Numbered from the stretch's first letter, positions 8,905-17,860 are shown. The stretch: DNA of 64,000 nucleotides from Psychrobacter raelei (GCF_022631235.3 NZ_CP093310.2:434001-498000), one strand, 5' to 3'. A program made the numbers and translations. The notes: generated from the sequence alone by a model not told the origin.

Positions 8905-9458
8905 AGCAAGTTCTACCTGATGGTGTTGATATCAAGCAAGTTGATATATGGTTTCAGGATGAAACACGTATTGGACAACAAGGTTCTATCACAAGGGTTT
9001 GGCACTATAAAGGACAAAGACCTCGAATAGTCAGGCAACAGCAGTTTGAATCGACTTATCTGTTTGGTGCCTTTAATCCGGCGACAGGTGAGAGTGTTGG
9101 ACTTGTTCTACCTTATGTGAATAAGCAAGCCATGGGATTGCATATGGAGGAAATTAGTAAAGCTGTTCCTGAAGGTCGGCATGCCGTGGTGGTTATGGAT
9201 GGGGCGCTATGGCACCAACCAAGCTTGGATAAAGATAATGTGACCATGCTTAAATTGCCTCCCTACTCACCTGAACTTAACCCTGCTGAACAGGTATGGC
9301 AGTACCTTAAACAGCATTGGTTATCTAATCGCTGTTTTGAGAGTTATGATGTGATTGTCGATGCGGCATGTGACGCTTGGAATGCATTGTGTAATGAGAC
9401 TAACTTAATTAGGTCTATCACTCAGCGGGAGTGGTGCGATTTGAGTGTTATTTTTTAG
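8886..9458 (+). CDS. IS630-family transposase, catalytic DDE frame (OrfB, expressed by -1 frameshift)
   Basis: This frame continues the transposase after the A7 slip site and reads NFLEQVKQVLPDG onward. It contains the three acidic catalytic positions of the DDE fold: WFQDETRIG, VVVMDGALWHQ and the PYSPELNPAEQVWQYLK block. There is no good internal start at its beginning; the first ATG-type start (GTG at 9117) would lose the first catalytic aspartate. Expression as a fusion by -1 frameshifting is therefore inferred. A simple one-base deletion is the alternative, but the slippery run placed exactly at the junction of two intact halves argues for programmed slippage. Confidence 0.87.
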   Translation, partial: NFLEQVKQVLPDGVDIKQVDIWFQDETRIGQQGSITRVWHYKGQRPRIVRQQQFESTYLFGAFNPATGESVGLVLPYVNKQAMGLHMEEISKAVPEGRHAVVVMDGALWHQPSLDKDNVTMLKLPPYSPELNPAEQVWQYLKQHWLSNRCFESYDVIVDAACDAWNALCNETNLIRSITQREWCDLSVIF

Positions 9459-9467
9459 AATTGGTAT

Positions 9468-9715
9468 AAATACAACGGTCTAGGTTATATTTTTAAAATT
9501 TTTTTAAATTTAATCGGTATTATTTTAAGTTATTTTAAAATAAAGCTTGCTAAAGGGGAGTTGTCACCCTATACTAGGCTCCTGCTTGAGAGAAGCCCAC
9601 AACAAATCATTACCTCGTAGTATTAGCATTAATCCTCCGTTTTAAGATTTACCGTAGTTGCTCAGAGCGTTACCGACCAAATTGGTCATTATGTTTTAAA
9701 ATTAGGATTATATAT
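9468..9715. promoter_or_regulatory. Promoter and long 5' leader of the cold-shock gene
   Basis: A good sigma-70 promoter is seen with -35 TTGCTA at 9547-9552, a 17-bp spacer and -10 TATACT at 9570-9575. Transcription would start near 9582, leaving a leader of about 134 bases. Such leaders are typical of CspA-type genes and often act as RNA thermometers. The leader contains the palindrome GACCAA-A-TTGGTC at 9675-9687. Confidence 0.65.
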
Positions 9716-9925
9716 ATGTCAGATACTATCAAAGGTACAGTAAAGTGGTTTAACGAAGCTAAAGGTTTTGGCTTTATCGCTCCAGAAACTGGTCCAGACG
9801 TTTTCGCTCATTACAGCGAAATCGCAAGCTCAGGTTTCAAAACCTTAGCTGAAGGCCAAGAAGTTGAGTTCACCGTAACTCAAGGTGCTAAAGGCCCACA
9901 AGCCCACGGTATCACAGCTATCTAA
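9716..9925 (+). CDS. Cold-shock protein, CspA family
   Basis: This 69-residue single cold-shock domain binds single-stranded RNA and DNA and melts RNA structures in the cytoplasm. RNP1 is seen as KGFGFIAPE (about residues 17-25) and RNP2 as VFAHYSEI (about 31-38), preceded by [11 protein letters not shown]. Its length equals E. coli CspA (70). Codon use is strongly biased to frequent codons, as expected for a highly expressed gene. It is monocistronic, with its own promoter, long leader and a terminator after 9999. Whether this paralogue is cold-induced or constitutive cannot be told from sequence. Confidence 0.95.
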   Translation: MSDTIKGTVKWFNEAKGFGFIAPETGPDVFAHYSEIASSGFKTLAEGQEVEFTVTQGAKGPQAHGITAI

Positions 9926-9970
9926 TTAGCGATGATGATTTAAAGTGGTGATCATTAAACACTCATTACT

Positions 9971-10000
9971 TTAGATGAATCAAAATTAGATGAATCAAAA
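9971..10000. repeat. 15-bp tandem duplication after cspA
   Basis: TTAGATGAATCAAAA occurs twice in succession without mismatch, directly before the terminator stem. Confidence 0.9.
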
Positions 10001-10028
10001 AAAACGAGCCTTTGGCTCGTTTTTTTTC
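10001..10028 (+). terminator. Intrinsic terminator of the cold-shock gene
   Basis: The perfect stem AAAACGAGCC / GGCTCGTTTT with a TTT loop is followed by T. Confidence 0.92.
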
Positions 10029-10250
10029 GTCTTAATTATTTATAATTTTCGGTCAAGGCCAGACAGTTTTGAAGATTTTTGTTAATCGACCTGCCAATAT
10101 AAATACCGCCTTGTATACTGGTTAGTTAGCATATTGGCCAAATGGCCTTTAGCCAGCCTTTGTGTGAATACGACTCATACAATACAGTAAATATAAGGCG
10201 TTATACTAAACTTGGGTTAATAAACACTGTTTTTGGTAATAAGGATTGTT

Positions 10251-12587
10251 ATGCGAAAGATACCGGTTTATAACCACCCCGCTGCGGGTTGGTCGGCGTT
10301 GATTGATTCTTCTCGTGTGCTTATGGATTATAAGGCTTTTTTGCGCGGCAGCTTAAGTGTGTTTGGCAGCAACCAGCCCAATGGCGGTTTTGATTGCCCA
10401 GGCTGTGCATGGCCTGATCACAAATCGCATAAGACCATAGATGTCTGCGAGACGGGCATTAAGGTATTAGCCAGTGAGGTCATGAGTGCTAAGGCCGATG
10501 CTGATTTTTTTGCCAAGCATACCGTCAGCGAGCTGCAAGGCTATAGTGGTCATGAGCTTGAACAAGTAGGTCGTTTGGCTCAGCCCTTACAATACGATGC
10601 CAGTCAAGATAGGTATGTCCCCATTGCGTGGGAGGCCGCTTTTGAGCGTGTGGCTGAATACTTACACCGTCTTGAGTCACCGCATCAAGCGATGTTCTAT
10701 ACTTCGGGACGAGTGACCAACGAGCCGGCCTTTTTATTTCAACTGTTTGTTCGCAGCTTCGGCACCAATAATTTACCTGATTGCTCAAACATGTGCCATG
10801 AGCCAACCTCAGTAATGCTCAGTCGTCAGCTGGGCGTGGGCAAAGCGACTGTAGTATTAGAAGATTTCGAGCAGGCCAAACTGATATTGATGTTCGGCCA
10901 AAACCCGGCTACCAATCATCCCCGTATGCTCGAGATGCTGGCACACGCTCATGAGCAAGGCTGCCGCATAATCTCGATTAATCCGATGCGCGAGCAAGGG
11001 CTTAGCCGCTTTAGAAATCCACAAAAAGTGACCCATATGGTCAGTGGTGGCAGTGACCCCATGGTAGATGAGGTCATCCAAATCCAAATTGGTGGTGATG
11101 TGGCACTGCTCACGGGCCTTACCAAATGGCTGATTGAGAATGACAACATAAACCATGAATTTATTGATCAGCATACCTCAGGCTTTGATGCCTTAAAAGC
11201 ATGGGTTATGACCCAAAACTGGGCAGATATTGAGCGTGGCTGCGGCATTGACCAAGCTAAGATTGTGAGTCTTGCACAGCTGGTGGCGGATAGCCCCGCG
11301 ACCATTTGCACTTGGGGTATGGGGATTACCCAGCACGTCCAAGGTGATGACAATGTGGCCATGATTACCAACTTGCTGCTTATGATGGGTATGATAGGCA
11401 TAACGGGTGCCGGCGCTTCTCCGGTACGTGGCCACTCCAATGTGCAAGGCGATCGCACTATGGGTATTCATGAACGCCCATCTCAGGCGCTGTTAGACAG
11501 ATTACAGCAGGTATTTGAGCGCCCGATGCCACAAGAGCACGGCTACGATGTGGTGTCCGGTGCTAAAGCCATGATACAAAAAAAGATAAAAGTATTTATG
11601 AGTATGGGTGGCAACTTCTCAGTGGCTGCGCCTGATACGCATGCCATCCAGCACGCTTTAACTGACAATCAGCTCAATGTCTTTGTGGGTACCAAGCTTA
11701 ATGAAAGCATGCTGTATCCAGGCGAGGACAGTTTAATTCTACCGTGCTTAAGCCGCACTGAACGCTATATTACTAGCCGCGGAGAGCAGTTTGCCACTAT
11801 TGAGGATTCGATGTGTCAAGTGGTCAGAACTCAAGGCCGCCTAAAGCCAATGAGCGATCATCTAAAGTCGGAGGCACAGATTGTGGCCGGTATAGCGAAC
11901 GCCTTTTTTGGTAAAGACACCTCTATTAATTGGTCGATGATGGCAGAAGACTATGATGTGACACGCAATTATATTTCTCAGGCAATCAAAGGCTTTGAGA
12001 ACTTTAATCAGCGCATTCGTGAAGTGGAGCGCGGATTTCATCTGTATCACCCAGCCCGTCATCATAAGTGGGAGACTGAGTCGGGTAAAGCGCAGTTTGA
12101 GGTGCCAAAATACGACATTACGTATGTGGCAGATGAGATGGCCAGCCAAGCAGATACCAAAGCGGATCCTGCCAGAGCGCAGATGGTCTGGCAGCTGACC
12201 ACAGTACGCAGCCATGATCAGTTTAATACCACCATCTTTGGTCTTGAGGACAGGTATCGTCAGACCACGCATCGTGATGTGCTATTTATGCACCCTGATG
12301 AGATAAGCCGTCTGGGTTGGCAAGCGGGTGATAAAGTAGTGGTATCACGAGTCGACAGTCAAGGCGGCGCTCGCAGCTTAGGCCCTTTGGTATTGACCCA
12401 AATGGACATTGCGGCCAATGCGGTGGCGGCTTATTATCCTGAGTGTAATGACTTGATAGACTTAGACAGTCATGCCTTGGAGTCTTTAACGCCCTCCTAC
12501 AAGTCGGTTACGGTTACCTTAAAAAAGGTAGACTTAGATGAACAACAACAAGCGATATCCGAGCCCAGCACTACAGCGACCGCTTAA
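10251..12587 (+). CDS. FdhF/YdeP family molybdopterin-dependent oxidoreductase
   Basis: The 778-residue product belongs to the formate dehydrogenase-like molybdopterin oxidoreductases of the YdeP type. It begins with a GFDCPGCAWPD segment in place of a four-cysteine [4Fe-4S] motif, then YTSGRVTNEPAFLFQLF, NNLPDCSNMCHEPTS (the cysteine aligns with the selenocysteine/cysteine Mo ligand position of FdhF), LILMFGQNPATNHPRML and the Mo-cofactor segments GMGITQHVQG and GASPVRGHSNVQGDRTMG. The C-terminal domain (VRSHDQFNTTIFGLEDRYR) is the cofactor-binding barrel. The ATG at 10251 has AAGGA six to ten bases upstream; an upstream TTG at 10233 is less likely. fdhD follows after 31 bases, supporting a bis-MGD enzyme that needs sulfuration. 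The true substrate is unknown. Confidence 0.9.
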   Translation: MRKIPVYNHPAAGWSALIDSSRVLMDYKAFLRGSLSVFGSNQPNGGFDCPGCAWPDHKSHKTIDVCETGIKVLASEVMSAKADADFFAKHTVSELQGYSGHELEQVGRLAQPLQYDASQDRYVPIAWEAAFERVAEYLHRLESPHQAMFYTSGRVTNEPAFLFQLFVRSFGTNNLPDCSNMCHEPTSVMLSRQLGVGKATVVLEDFEQAKLILMFGQNPATNHPRMLEMLAHAHEQGCRIISINPMREQGLSRFRNPQKVTHMVSGGSDPMVDEVIQIQIGGDVALLTGLTKWLIENDNINHEFIDQHTSGFDALKAWVMTQNWADIERGCGIDQAKIVSLAQLVADSPATICTWGMGITQHVQGDDNVAMITNLLLMMGMIGITGAGASPVRGHSNVQGDRTMGIHERPSQALLDRLQQVFERPMPQEHGYDVVSGAKAMIQKKIKVFMSMGGNFSVAAPDTHAIQHALTDNQLNVFVGTKLNESMLYPGEDSLILPCLSRTERYITSRGEQFATIEDSMCQVVRTQGRLKPMSDHLKSEAQIVAGIANAFFGKDTSINWSMMAEDYDVTRNYISQAIKGFENFNQRIREVERGFHLYHPARHHKWETESGKAQFEVPKYDITYVADEMASQADTKADPARAQMVWQLTTVRSHDQFNTTIFGLEDRYRQTTHRDVLFMHPDEISRLGWQAGDKVVVSRVDSQGGARSLGPLVLTQMDIAANAVAAYYPECNDLIDLDSHALESLTPSYKSVTVTLKKVDLDEQQQAISEPSTTATA

Positions 12588-12618
12588 TGATGACCGATTT
12601 AACACTAATTAAGGCGAT

Positions 12619-13758
12619 ATGGACAATACAGCAGCACATTTTGACTCACAGATAGGCGTGCCGGCGGAGTTACAACGCCACTTGACTCGAGAGCACAGTG
12701 CGCAAATGCACCGTTTTACGCACAGTGATGAGGCGTCTATAGGTGGTGGCAGCTGTGTTAGCAGTCGTACCCCCACTAAAGATGCTCAGCCATTACAGAT
12801 TGAGACCCATCTGGCTACGTTAGCAGTAGAGGCGGCAGTGGCTTTGGTCATCAATGGCATTCATTATGCGGTGCTGATGGCTAGCCCCGCTCAGCTTGAG
12901 CATCTGGCACTGGGGTTTTTGTACAGTGAAGGCTTGATACAGCACAGTGGTGAGCTGCTCGACTGGGAGATTACCGCCATTAATAGTGTTGAGGATTTAC
13001 AGGCTTTCGCACCCGCAAAGGAGTCACGTCTTATTGAGTCACAAGCTGCCGTAAACTGGGCACATCTGCTCAGTGATTATGAAGCGTACGTCGTCACATT
13101 AGTGCTCAATCAGCGCTGCCATCAGCGTATTTTAGCGCAGCGCCGGCAACTGACTGGGCGTACAGGCTGCGGAATGTGCGGAATGACCGGATTGCAGCAG
13201 GCTTTGCCGGATCTAAGCGCCTATAGTCGTTATGCTACAAGCGATGAAGCATCAAGCTCCCCCAACTATCCAGTACAGCCTGTCAGCGTAGAGCAAGCGG
13301 CGTATGGTCGTGGTGATAACGCTATTAATGGCCGTGCTGATAATGGCTCGCCTAATAGCAGTGCCGACAAGCAGACACGTCCAAACCTAGAGCAGTTATT
13401 ACAAATTAGAGCACTAATTGAGTCGACCCAAGCCACGCATCAGCTAACGGGCGCAGTACATGCAGCAGCAACTTGGTATCAAGGAGAGCTGTACTTGTTT
13501 GAAGATGTCGGTCGACACAATGCACTGGATAAGCTTATTGGGTGGCAGCTGCGCAATCAAGTGGCGTTAGAGTTTGTGGTCATGACCTCAAGACTGTCGA
13601 TTGAGCTGGTTCAAAAAGCAGTGCGTTGTCGTCTGCCTTGGTTGGTTGGTATGTCAGCACCAACCAGTACTGCGGTACGGGTGGCACAGCGTTATGGGCT
13701 GGGCTTAGCCGGCTTTTTGCGAGATAATAGAGTGACTTATTATGGTGATAATGTGTAG
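12619..13758 (+). CDS. fdhD: Formate dehydrogenase accessory sulfurtransferase FdhD
   Basis: FdhD passes sulfur from the desulfurase IscS to the bis-MGD cofactor of formate dehydrogenases. The catalytic CxxC is visible in GRTGCGMCGM (around residue 175-185). Other family segments are ALVINGIHYAVLMASPAQLEHLALGFLYSEG, TGAVHAAATW, FEDVGRHNALDKLIGW and the C-terminal TSRLSIELVQKAVRCRLPWLVGMSAPTSTAV. At 379 residues it is about 100 longer than E. coli FdhD (277); the extra length is an N-terminal stretch of about 60 and a Ser/Asn/Asp-rich insert after the CxxC. It follows the YdeP-type oxidoreductase in the same operon. Confidence 0.95.
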   Translation: MDNTAAHFDSQIGVPAELQRHLTREHSAQMHRFTHSDEASIGGGSCVSSRTPTKDAQPLQIETHLATLAVEAAVALVINGIHYAVLMASPAQLEHLALGFLYSEGLIQHSGELLDWEITAINSVEDLQAFAPAKESRLIESQAAVNWAHLLSDYEAYVVTLVLNQRCHQRILAQRRQLTGRTGCGMCGMTGLQQALPDLSAYSRYATSDEASSSPNYPVQPVSVEQAAYGRGDNAINGRADNGSPNSSADKQTRPNLEQLLQIRALIESTQATHQLTGAVHAAATWYQGELYLFEDVGRHNALDKLIGWQLRNQVALEFVVMTSRLSIELVQKAVRCRLPWLVGMSAPTSTAVRVAQRYGLGLAGFLRDNRVTYYGDNV

Positions 13759-13834
13759 GCGTGCTTTTTAAGCCGTTATTTTAATACGTTACTGTTTGCA
13801 GATTAGTTTTTTGTAGAGCAGCGCTTGCAGTGCA

Positions 13835-15448
13835 ATGGTTGACAGACTGGCTAAGAGGCCGCAATTTATTATGACTACCCCTGTCTGTATTTCACAGGCC
13901 TTTATGGACAGCTTTCATGCCCATCACGCACAGCTACTTGGTAAACGGGTTTGGCTGGCTTGTAGTGGGGGGCGTGACTCTTTAGGACTGGCGCTATTGT
14001 GCCGTACTTTGTTCGATCAAGGCCGGCTGCCTTTTTTGCCGCAGCTCATTCATGTCAATCATGGGATGCAAGCTGCCAATGATCAGTGGGCGCAGCAAGT
14101 GGCTCAGTGGGCGCAGCAGCATGATATGGCCTGCCAAATTATTGGTCTTAATTTAACTCATAAAAGTGAGCAAGCGGCGCGCGATGGTCGCTATCAAGCC
14201 ATGATGCAGCTGATGAATCAAGATGATGTCTTAATACTGGGCCATCATCAAGATGATCAGGTCGAGACTTTATTGATGCGGCTGTTTAATGGAGCCGGGG
14301 TGACGGGTTTGGGCGCCATGCGTGAGTGGACCTCAAAGCAGGCTCATACTGCGCAGTTGCCATCAGATGTTAATAAGCCGCGTCAGCGCATATTTTTGTG
14401 GCGGCCGTGGCTAGAGATTAGCCGAGCTCAGATTACTGAATATGCCCAGCGCCACAATCTAAAGTATATCGATGACCCGACCAATGTGGCACAGTCGCCA
14501 TCAAAGCTTGCTTTGCAGACGCTAAATGATAGAGCTTGGCTACGCAGTGTGTTGTTGCCGCATATCACTGAGCGCTACCCGCAAGCATCTGAGGCCATGG
14601 CGCGTACGGCGCAGCTTATGCAGCAGGCCAGTGACAGTATTGATGAGCAAGTGACGCAGGATTTGGGGCAGGTGGCTCTAGCCGCTACTGAGCAGCAGTC
14701 TGTGATTGCCTTAGATAAGCTGGCAGGGTTATCTGCACCACGGCAAGCGGCGCTTATTCATCACTGGCTCGCCCCGTACCCTAATCAATTGCCGCCCTCA
14801 AAGCGCCTAGTGGATGAGGTGCTTGCACTTAGCTTTCGCCAAGACAGCAACCACCAAACTTGTCTTTATTTCGATGTTGGCAGTGAGCAGTATCAAGTAC
14901 GCCGTTATCAAAATAAACTGTATCGCTTACAGCACGCCTATGCCCAGTGGCTACAGATGATGCCGCATCAAATACACTTACCGCTGGCGCACAATGCTGA
15001 GGAGCTATCTTTAAACCTAGCAGATACCGATGTTTTATCTTTAAAGCAGTCGGGGCTAGAGTTTGATTGGCAATTAACTGGGGTGAGGGGGTTGATGGCA
15101 CATTTAGCCCGTTTGTTAAATAGCGCGGATGCTAAAGTAACTCCCTCTGAGCTTATCTTTGAGCCCTTGCCTCGGACAATTAAACTGGCTCTGGCGGGGC
15201 GTAGTGGGCGTAAGTCGGGCAAAAAGCTGCTACAAGCTTTAGATCAGCCAAGCTTTATGCGTGGCTCTGTGGTGCTGTGCCGCTTAGATATGATGGGCTC
15301 TGATGGTATTTTGCAGGACTCATCCACTGCTGTCCCCTTATTTATTATCTGTATCGATAGAATTTGGGTGCTGCAAAGTCAGTTTACCGCTTTAATTAAT
15401 CAGCTTTTGGCCACTGAGGTTCTAAGCACTCAGATTTTAGAGTGTTAA
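13835..15448 (+). CDS. tilS: tRNA(Ile)-lysidine synthase
   Basis: TilS attaches lysine to C34 of tRNA-Ile2 (CAT anticodon), changing its decoding from AUG to AUA and its charging from Met to Ile. The P-loop is ACSGGRDSLGLALLC (about residues 41-55), followed by LIHVNHGMQ, the HHQDDQVETLLMRLFNGAG block and the PRIxRPWLEISRAQI-type segment (FLWRPWLEIS). A C-terminal substrate-binding region follows, giving 537 residues, about 100 more than E. coli TilS (432). The start at 13835 lacks a clear ribosome site; an in-frame ATG at 13871 is an alternative. A possible substrate tRNA with a CAT anticodon is encoded at 52113. Confidence 0.94.
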   Translation: MVDRLAKRPQFIMTTPVCISQAFMDSFHAHHAQLLGKRVWLACSGGRDSLGLALLCRTLFDQGRLPFLPQLIHVNHGMQAANDQWAQQVAQWAQQHDMACQIIGLNLTHKSEQAARDGRYQAMMQLMNQDDVLILGHHQDDQVETLLMRLFNGAGVTGLGAMREWTSKQAHTAQLPSDVNKPRQRIFLWRPWLEISRAQITEYAQRHNLKYIDDPTNVAQSPSKLALQTLNDRAWLRSVLLPHITERYPQASEAMARTAQLMQQASDSIDEQVTQDLGQVALAATEQQSVIALDKLAGLSAPRQAALIHHWLAPYPNQLPPSKRLVDEVLALSFRQDSNHQTCLYFDVGSEQYQVRRYQNKLYRLQHAYAQWLQMMPHQIHLPLAHNAEELSLNLADTDVLSLKQSGLEFDWQLTGVRGLMAHLARLLNSADAKVTPSELIFEPLPRTIKLALAGRSGRKSGKKLLQALDQPSFMRGSVVLCRLDMMGSDGILQDSSTAVPLFIICIDRIWVLQSQFTALINQLLATEVLSTQILEC

Positions 15449-15744
15449 TGTCTAAATAGCTGATGTCTAAACGTCAAAGTTTTAAGTGCTTAAATAAAAT
15501 CATATCCGCCTAACTTAAGTGCGAAATCATAACCATATCTATTCATTAAAATCTTAAGAAAAGCGCCGCGAGCATTTGCCTGCTGCGTCAATACTATAAT
15601 CTGTAAAGTGATGTGATACACTAGCAGCCATATCAGTACAAATTTTGTGCGCCAAAATAAACACACAGATGTGACGCGTAGTGTTAGACCGGAAGTCTAA
15701 TTTTGCCCAAAAAATTAGGGTGCGTGAAACCAACAGGAGCAATC
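15449..15744. other. Spacer between tilS and proC
   Basis: About 296 bp without a supported gene. An AGGAGC ribosome site for proC lies at its end. No terminator or regulatory motif could be named. Confidence 0.4.
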
Positions 15745-16593
15745 ATGTCAGAGCTTAAAGGTAAAAAAATCAGCTTCATCGGTGGCGGCAATATGGCCCA
15801 AGCCCTTATTAGTGGTTTATTAGCAAGAGGCATTAAGCCAAACGATATTACCGTAGCCGACCCTTCACAAGATATTCGCGATGCCTTAAAAAGCCAAAAG
15901 ATAAACACCGTAGATCCGACAGGCACGACCGATACCAACAATCCCCAAATTGCTGCAAAAACAGCGGATGTGATTGTGCTGGCAGTTAAGCCTCAAGTTA
16001 TGGATAAAGTGGTGGCTGATTTTGCTGACGTCTTGGACAGACAATTGGTTATTTCTGTGGCGGCAGGTTTGTCTACCGACAGTTTAAGTAAAATGCTTGG
16101 TGGCTATCAGAACATTGTCCGCGCTATGCCCAATACCCCAGCTATGATTCAAAAAGGCGCAACCGGTCTTTATGCCAATGACAGCATTAGTGAGACCGAC
16201 AAGCAGCTTGCCGCGACACTTATGGCCGCTTCAGGCTTGGTCAGCTGGGTAGAACAAGAAGAGCAGCTGCATGCCGTAACGGCCGTATCTGGCTCAGCGC
16301 CGGCTTATTTCTTTTATATGATTGAGTCGATGATTGAAGCAGGTGTGGAGCAGGGACTAGATAGAAAGCAGGCGGCTGCTTTGGCGATGCAAACTGCTTT
16401 GGGTGCCGCTCAAATGGCCATCACCAGCGGCGAAGCACCCGCTGAACTGCGCCGTAAAGTGACCTCTCCAAACGGCACTACGCAAGCGGCTATTGAGTCA
16501 CTACAGCAAGATGATTTTGCCGGTATCATTAAAAAAGCGATGCAGGCTTGTTACACGCGTAGTGAACAGATTAGCCAAGAGCTGGCCGACTAA
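15745..16593 (+). CDS. proC: Pyrroline-5-carboxylate reductase
   Basis: ProC reduces 1-pyrroline-5-carboxylate to L-proline with NAD(P)H, the last step of proline synthesis. The Rossmann motif is FIGGGNMAQALISGL (about residues 10-24). Also present are VILAVKPQVM, AAGLSTDSLSKMLG, VRAMPNTPAMIQKGATGLY and the C-terminal signature TAVSGSAPAYFFYMIE...RKVTSPNGTTQAAIES. The ATG at 15745 has AGGAG seven bases upstream and gives 282 residues; a longer frame from 15703 has no support. yggT follows 113 bases downstream, the usual neighbour. Confidence 0.97.
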   Translation: MSELKGKKISFIGGGNMAQALISGLLARGIKPNDITVADPSQDIRDALKSQKINTVDPTGTTDTNNPQIAAKTADVIVLAVKPQVMDKVVADFADVLDRQLVISVAAGLSTDSLSKMLGGYQNIVRAMPNTPAMIQKGATGLYANDSISETDKQLAATLMAASGLVSWVEQEEQLHAVTAVSGSAPAYFFYMIESMIEAGVEQGLDRKQAAALAMQTALGAAQMAITSGEAPAELRRKVTSPNGTTQAAIESLQQDDFAGIIKKAMQACYTRSEQISQELAD

Positions 16594-16706
16594 TGATATA
16601 GCGCTAATTTTTTACCGCTTTGCTTTAAGCGCACAGTTATTGTTTAAGCAACTAAATAAACCTGGTCGTCGCCCCTTTATATAACGAATGAGTAAGAGTA
16701 CGCTGA

Positions 16707-17273
16707 ATGAGTCTTTCGTATGCCCTATTTAACATGGTTGTAAACTTTGCCATGCTACTGGTTTTTATCCGCTTTATGCTGCAATTTGCAGGTCTTGAGC
16801 GCAATCATCCTTATGTTGAGCCTGCGTATAAAGCCACTCAAATTGTGGATCTGTTTGGTCGTATCTTCCCTACCGTTGGTGCAGGACGGGTGAACTTAGC
16901 GGCGGTGATGCTGCTATTTTTATTAAAGCTCATTGACATCTCAGGCAATGCAGCGATTGTGGGTCACAGTTACACGCCCATTCGTTTGTTCTTTGAGGGC
17001 ACACTGCAGTTAATTCTAAGCTTCTTGAGTGTGGCACGTTATTTGATTATTGGCTCAATTATTATTAGCTGGATAGTGGTATTTACCCAAAAGATGCACC
17101 CTATCTTTGAGCTGATTATGCAAATGGCTGAGCCCATCTTAGCGCCTTTTCGCCGCATCACACCAAGCTTAGGTATGTTAGATCTATCGCCTATGATAGC
17201 TATTTTTGGTTTACTGTTGATTGAGATTTTCGTTCAGATCATTGCCAACAACTTGTTGCCGATGATTGGCTAA
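16707..17273 (+). CDS. YggT family membrane protein
   Basis: This 188-residue protein has two YGGT repeats, each a pair of membrane helices with a conserved FPxxxP-like loop: the first around residues 8-100 and the second around 105-185 (ILSFLSVARYLIIGSIIISWIVV ... PILAPFRRITPSLGMLDLSPMIAIFGLLLIEI). The PILAPFRRxxPxxGxxDLSP segment is the family hallmark. YggT proteins are linked to osmotic tolerance and membrane organisation, but their molecular role is not settled. The gene follows proC, a widely conserved pairing. Confidence 0.9.
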   Translation: MSLSYALFNMVVNFAMLLVFIRFMLQFAGLERNHPYVEPAYKATQIVDLFGRIFPTVGAGRVNLAAVMLLFLLKLIDISGNAAIVGHSYTPIRLFFEGTLQLILSFLSVARYLIIGSIIISWIVVFTQKMHPIFELIMQMAEPILAPFRRITPSLGMLDLSPMIAIFGLLLIEIFVQIIANNLLPMIG

Positions 17274-17413
17274 TTGCCAACACACCTCTCTTCCCTAAAT
17301 GCTATTTGTGATGGGGAAGAAATGAAAAGGCAATAAAATAGGGCGAGTAGGGCAATAAATGAGACGATATGGGCTTTATTTGCATAAAGTTTGCAGAAAC
17401 TTTGAAATCTGGC

Positions 17414-17441
17414 TTGCAAAGTCGATTTAGTTTGTTATAAT
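17414..17441 (+). promoter_or_regulatory. Sigma-70 promoter of tRNA-Ser
   Basis: TTGCAA at 17414-17419 and TATAAT at 17436-17441 are separated by 16 bp, about 68 bases before the tRNA. A GC-containing discriminator follows, as is usual for stable RNA promoters. Confidence 0.75.
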
Positions 17442-17509
17442 ACTCGCCCACAACATGAGGTAACTGGTTAAGTTAGCCAATGATCAAATGTTGTCGTTTT
17501 AGCAGTTTC

Positions 17510-17599
17510 GGTGAAGTGGGTGAGTGGCTGAAACCGCACCCCTGCTAAGGGTGTATACGTTAACGCGTATCGAGGGTTCGAATCCCTCCTTCACCGCCA
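17510..17599 (+). tRNA. tRNA-Ser(GCT)
   Basis: The 90-nt gene folds as a class II tRNA: acceptor GGTGAAG / CTTCACC, anticodon loop CTGCTAA with anticodon GCT (decoding AGC/AGT), a long variable arm (GTATACGTTAACGCGTAT) and TTCGAAT T-loop. G73 is followed by an encoded CCA. Confidence 0.97.
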
Positions 17600-17644
17600 T
17601 TTTTTTTGAAAGATTTAAATTTTTAAAAAAAATTCAAAAAAAGG

Positions 17645-17672
17645 TTGACTACTAAAAAAAACTGGCTATAAT
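17645..17672 (+). promoter_or_regulatory. Sigma-70 promoter of tRNA-Arg
   Basis: TTGACT at 17645-17650 and TATAAT at 17667-17672 are 16 bp apart, about 66 bases before the tRNA-Arg gene. The two neighbouring tRNAs thus appear to have separate promoters. Confidence 0.75.
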
Positions 17673-17738
17673 AGCCATCCTGTTAACAACGAGTGGTAAC
17701 ACACCAACAGTTGCTAGCACAGTAAGTTAGATAAATAT

Positions 17739-17815
17739 GCGCCTGTAGCTCAGTTGGATAGAGCACTTGGCTACGAACTAAGGGGTCGGGAGTTCGAATC
17801 TCTCCAGGCGCACCA
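17739..17815 (+). tRNA. tRNA-Arg(ACG)
   Basis: The 77-nt gene has acceptor GCGCCTG / CAGGCGC, D-arm GCTCAGTTGGATAGAGC, anticodon loop CTACGAA with ACG, T-loop TTCGAAT and an encoded CCA. A34 is expected to be edited to inosine, reading CGT, CGC and CGA. Confidence 0.97.
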
Positions 17816-17834
17816 TCTAACATTACCTTAAATC

Positions 17835-17860
17835 AATCGCCCTTGTTTGGCGATTTTTTT
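17835..17860 (+). terminator. Intrinsic terminator after tRNA-Arg
   Basis: The stem AATCGCC / GGCGATT with a 7-base loop is followed by a T run, 19 bases after the tRNA. Confidence 0.85.

Larger units (their letters stand above)
8346..9464 (+). mobile_element. IS630-family insertion sequence, complete
   Basis: The element is about 1.12 kb, bounded by terminal inverted repeats of 17 bp with one mismatch (8346-8362 and 9448-9464; outermost bases CCAATTCTAA). Both ends are flanked by TA (8344-8345 and 9465-9466), matching the TA target duplication of the IS630/Tc1-mariner group. It carries one transposase in two overlapping frames (8401-8904 and 8886-9458), and its stop codon lies inside the right repeat. 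Both frames are otherwise open and the ends are intact, so the copy looks recent and possibly active. It sits between the accA terminator and the cspA promoter, breaking no gene I can see. The IS name cannot be given without ISfinder. Confidence 0.92.

Noticed and set aside
11862..12272. 136-codon minus-strand frame inside the FdhF/YdeP-like gene
   Set aside because: It lies wholly inside a well-conserved gene on the other strand and shows no domain.
17281..17330. CTTCCC / GGGGAAG hairpin after yggT as a terminator
   Set aside because: The stem is short and has no T run after it.
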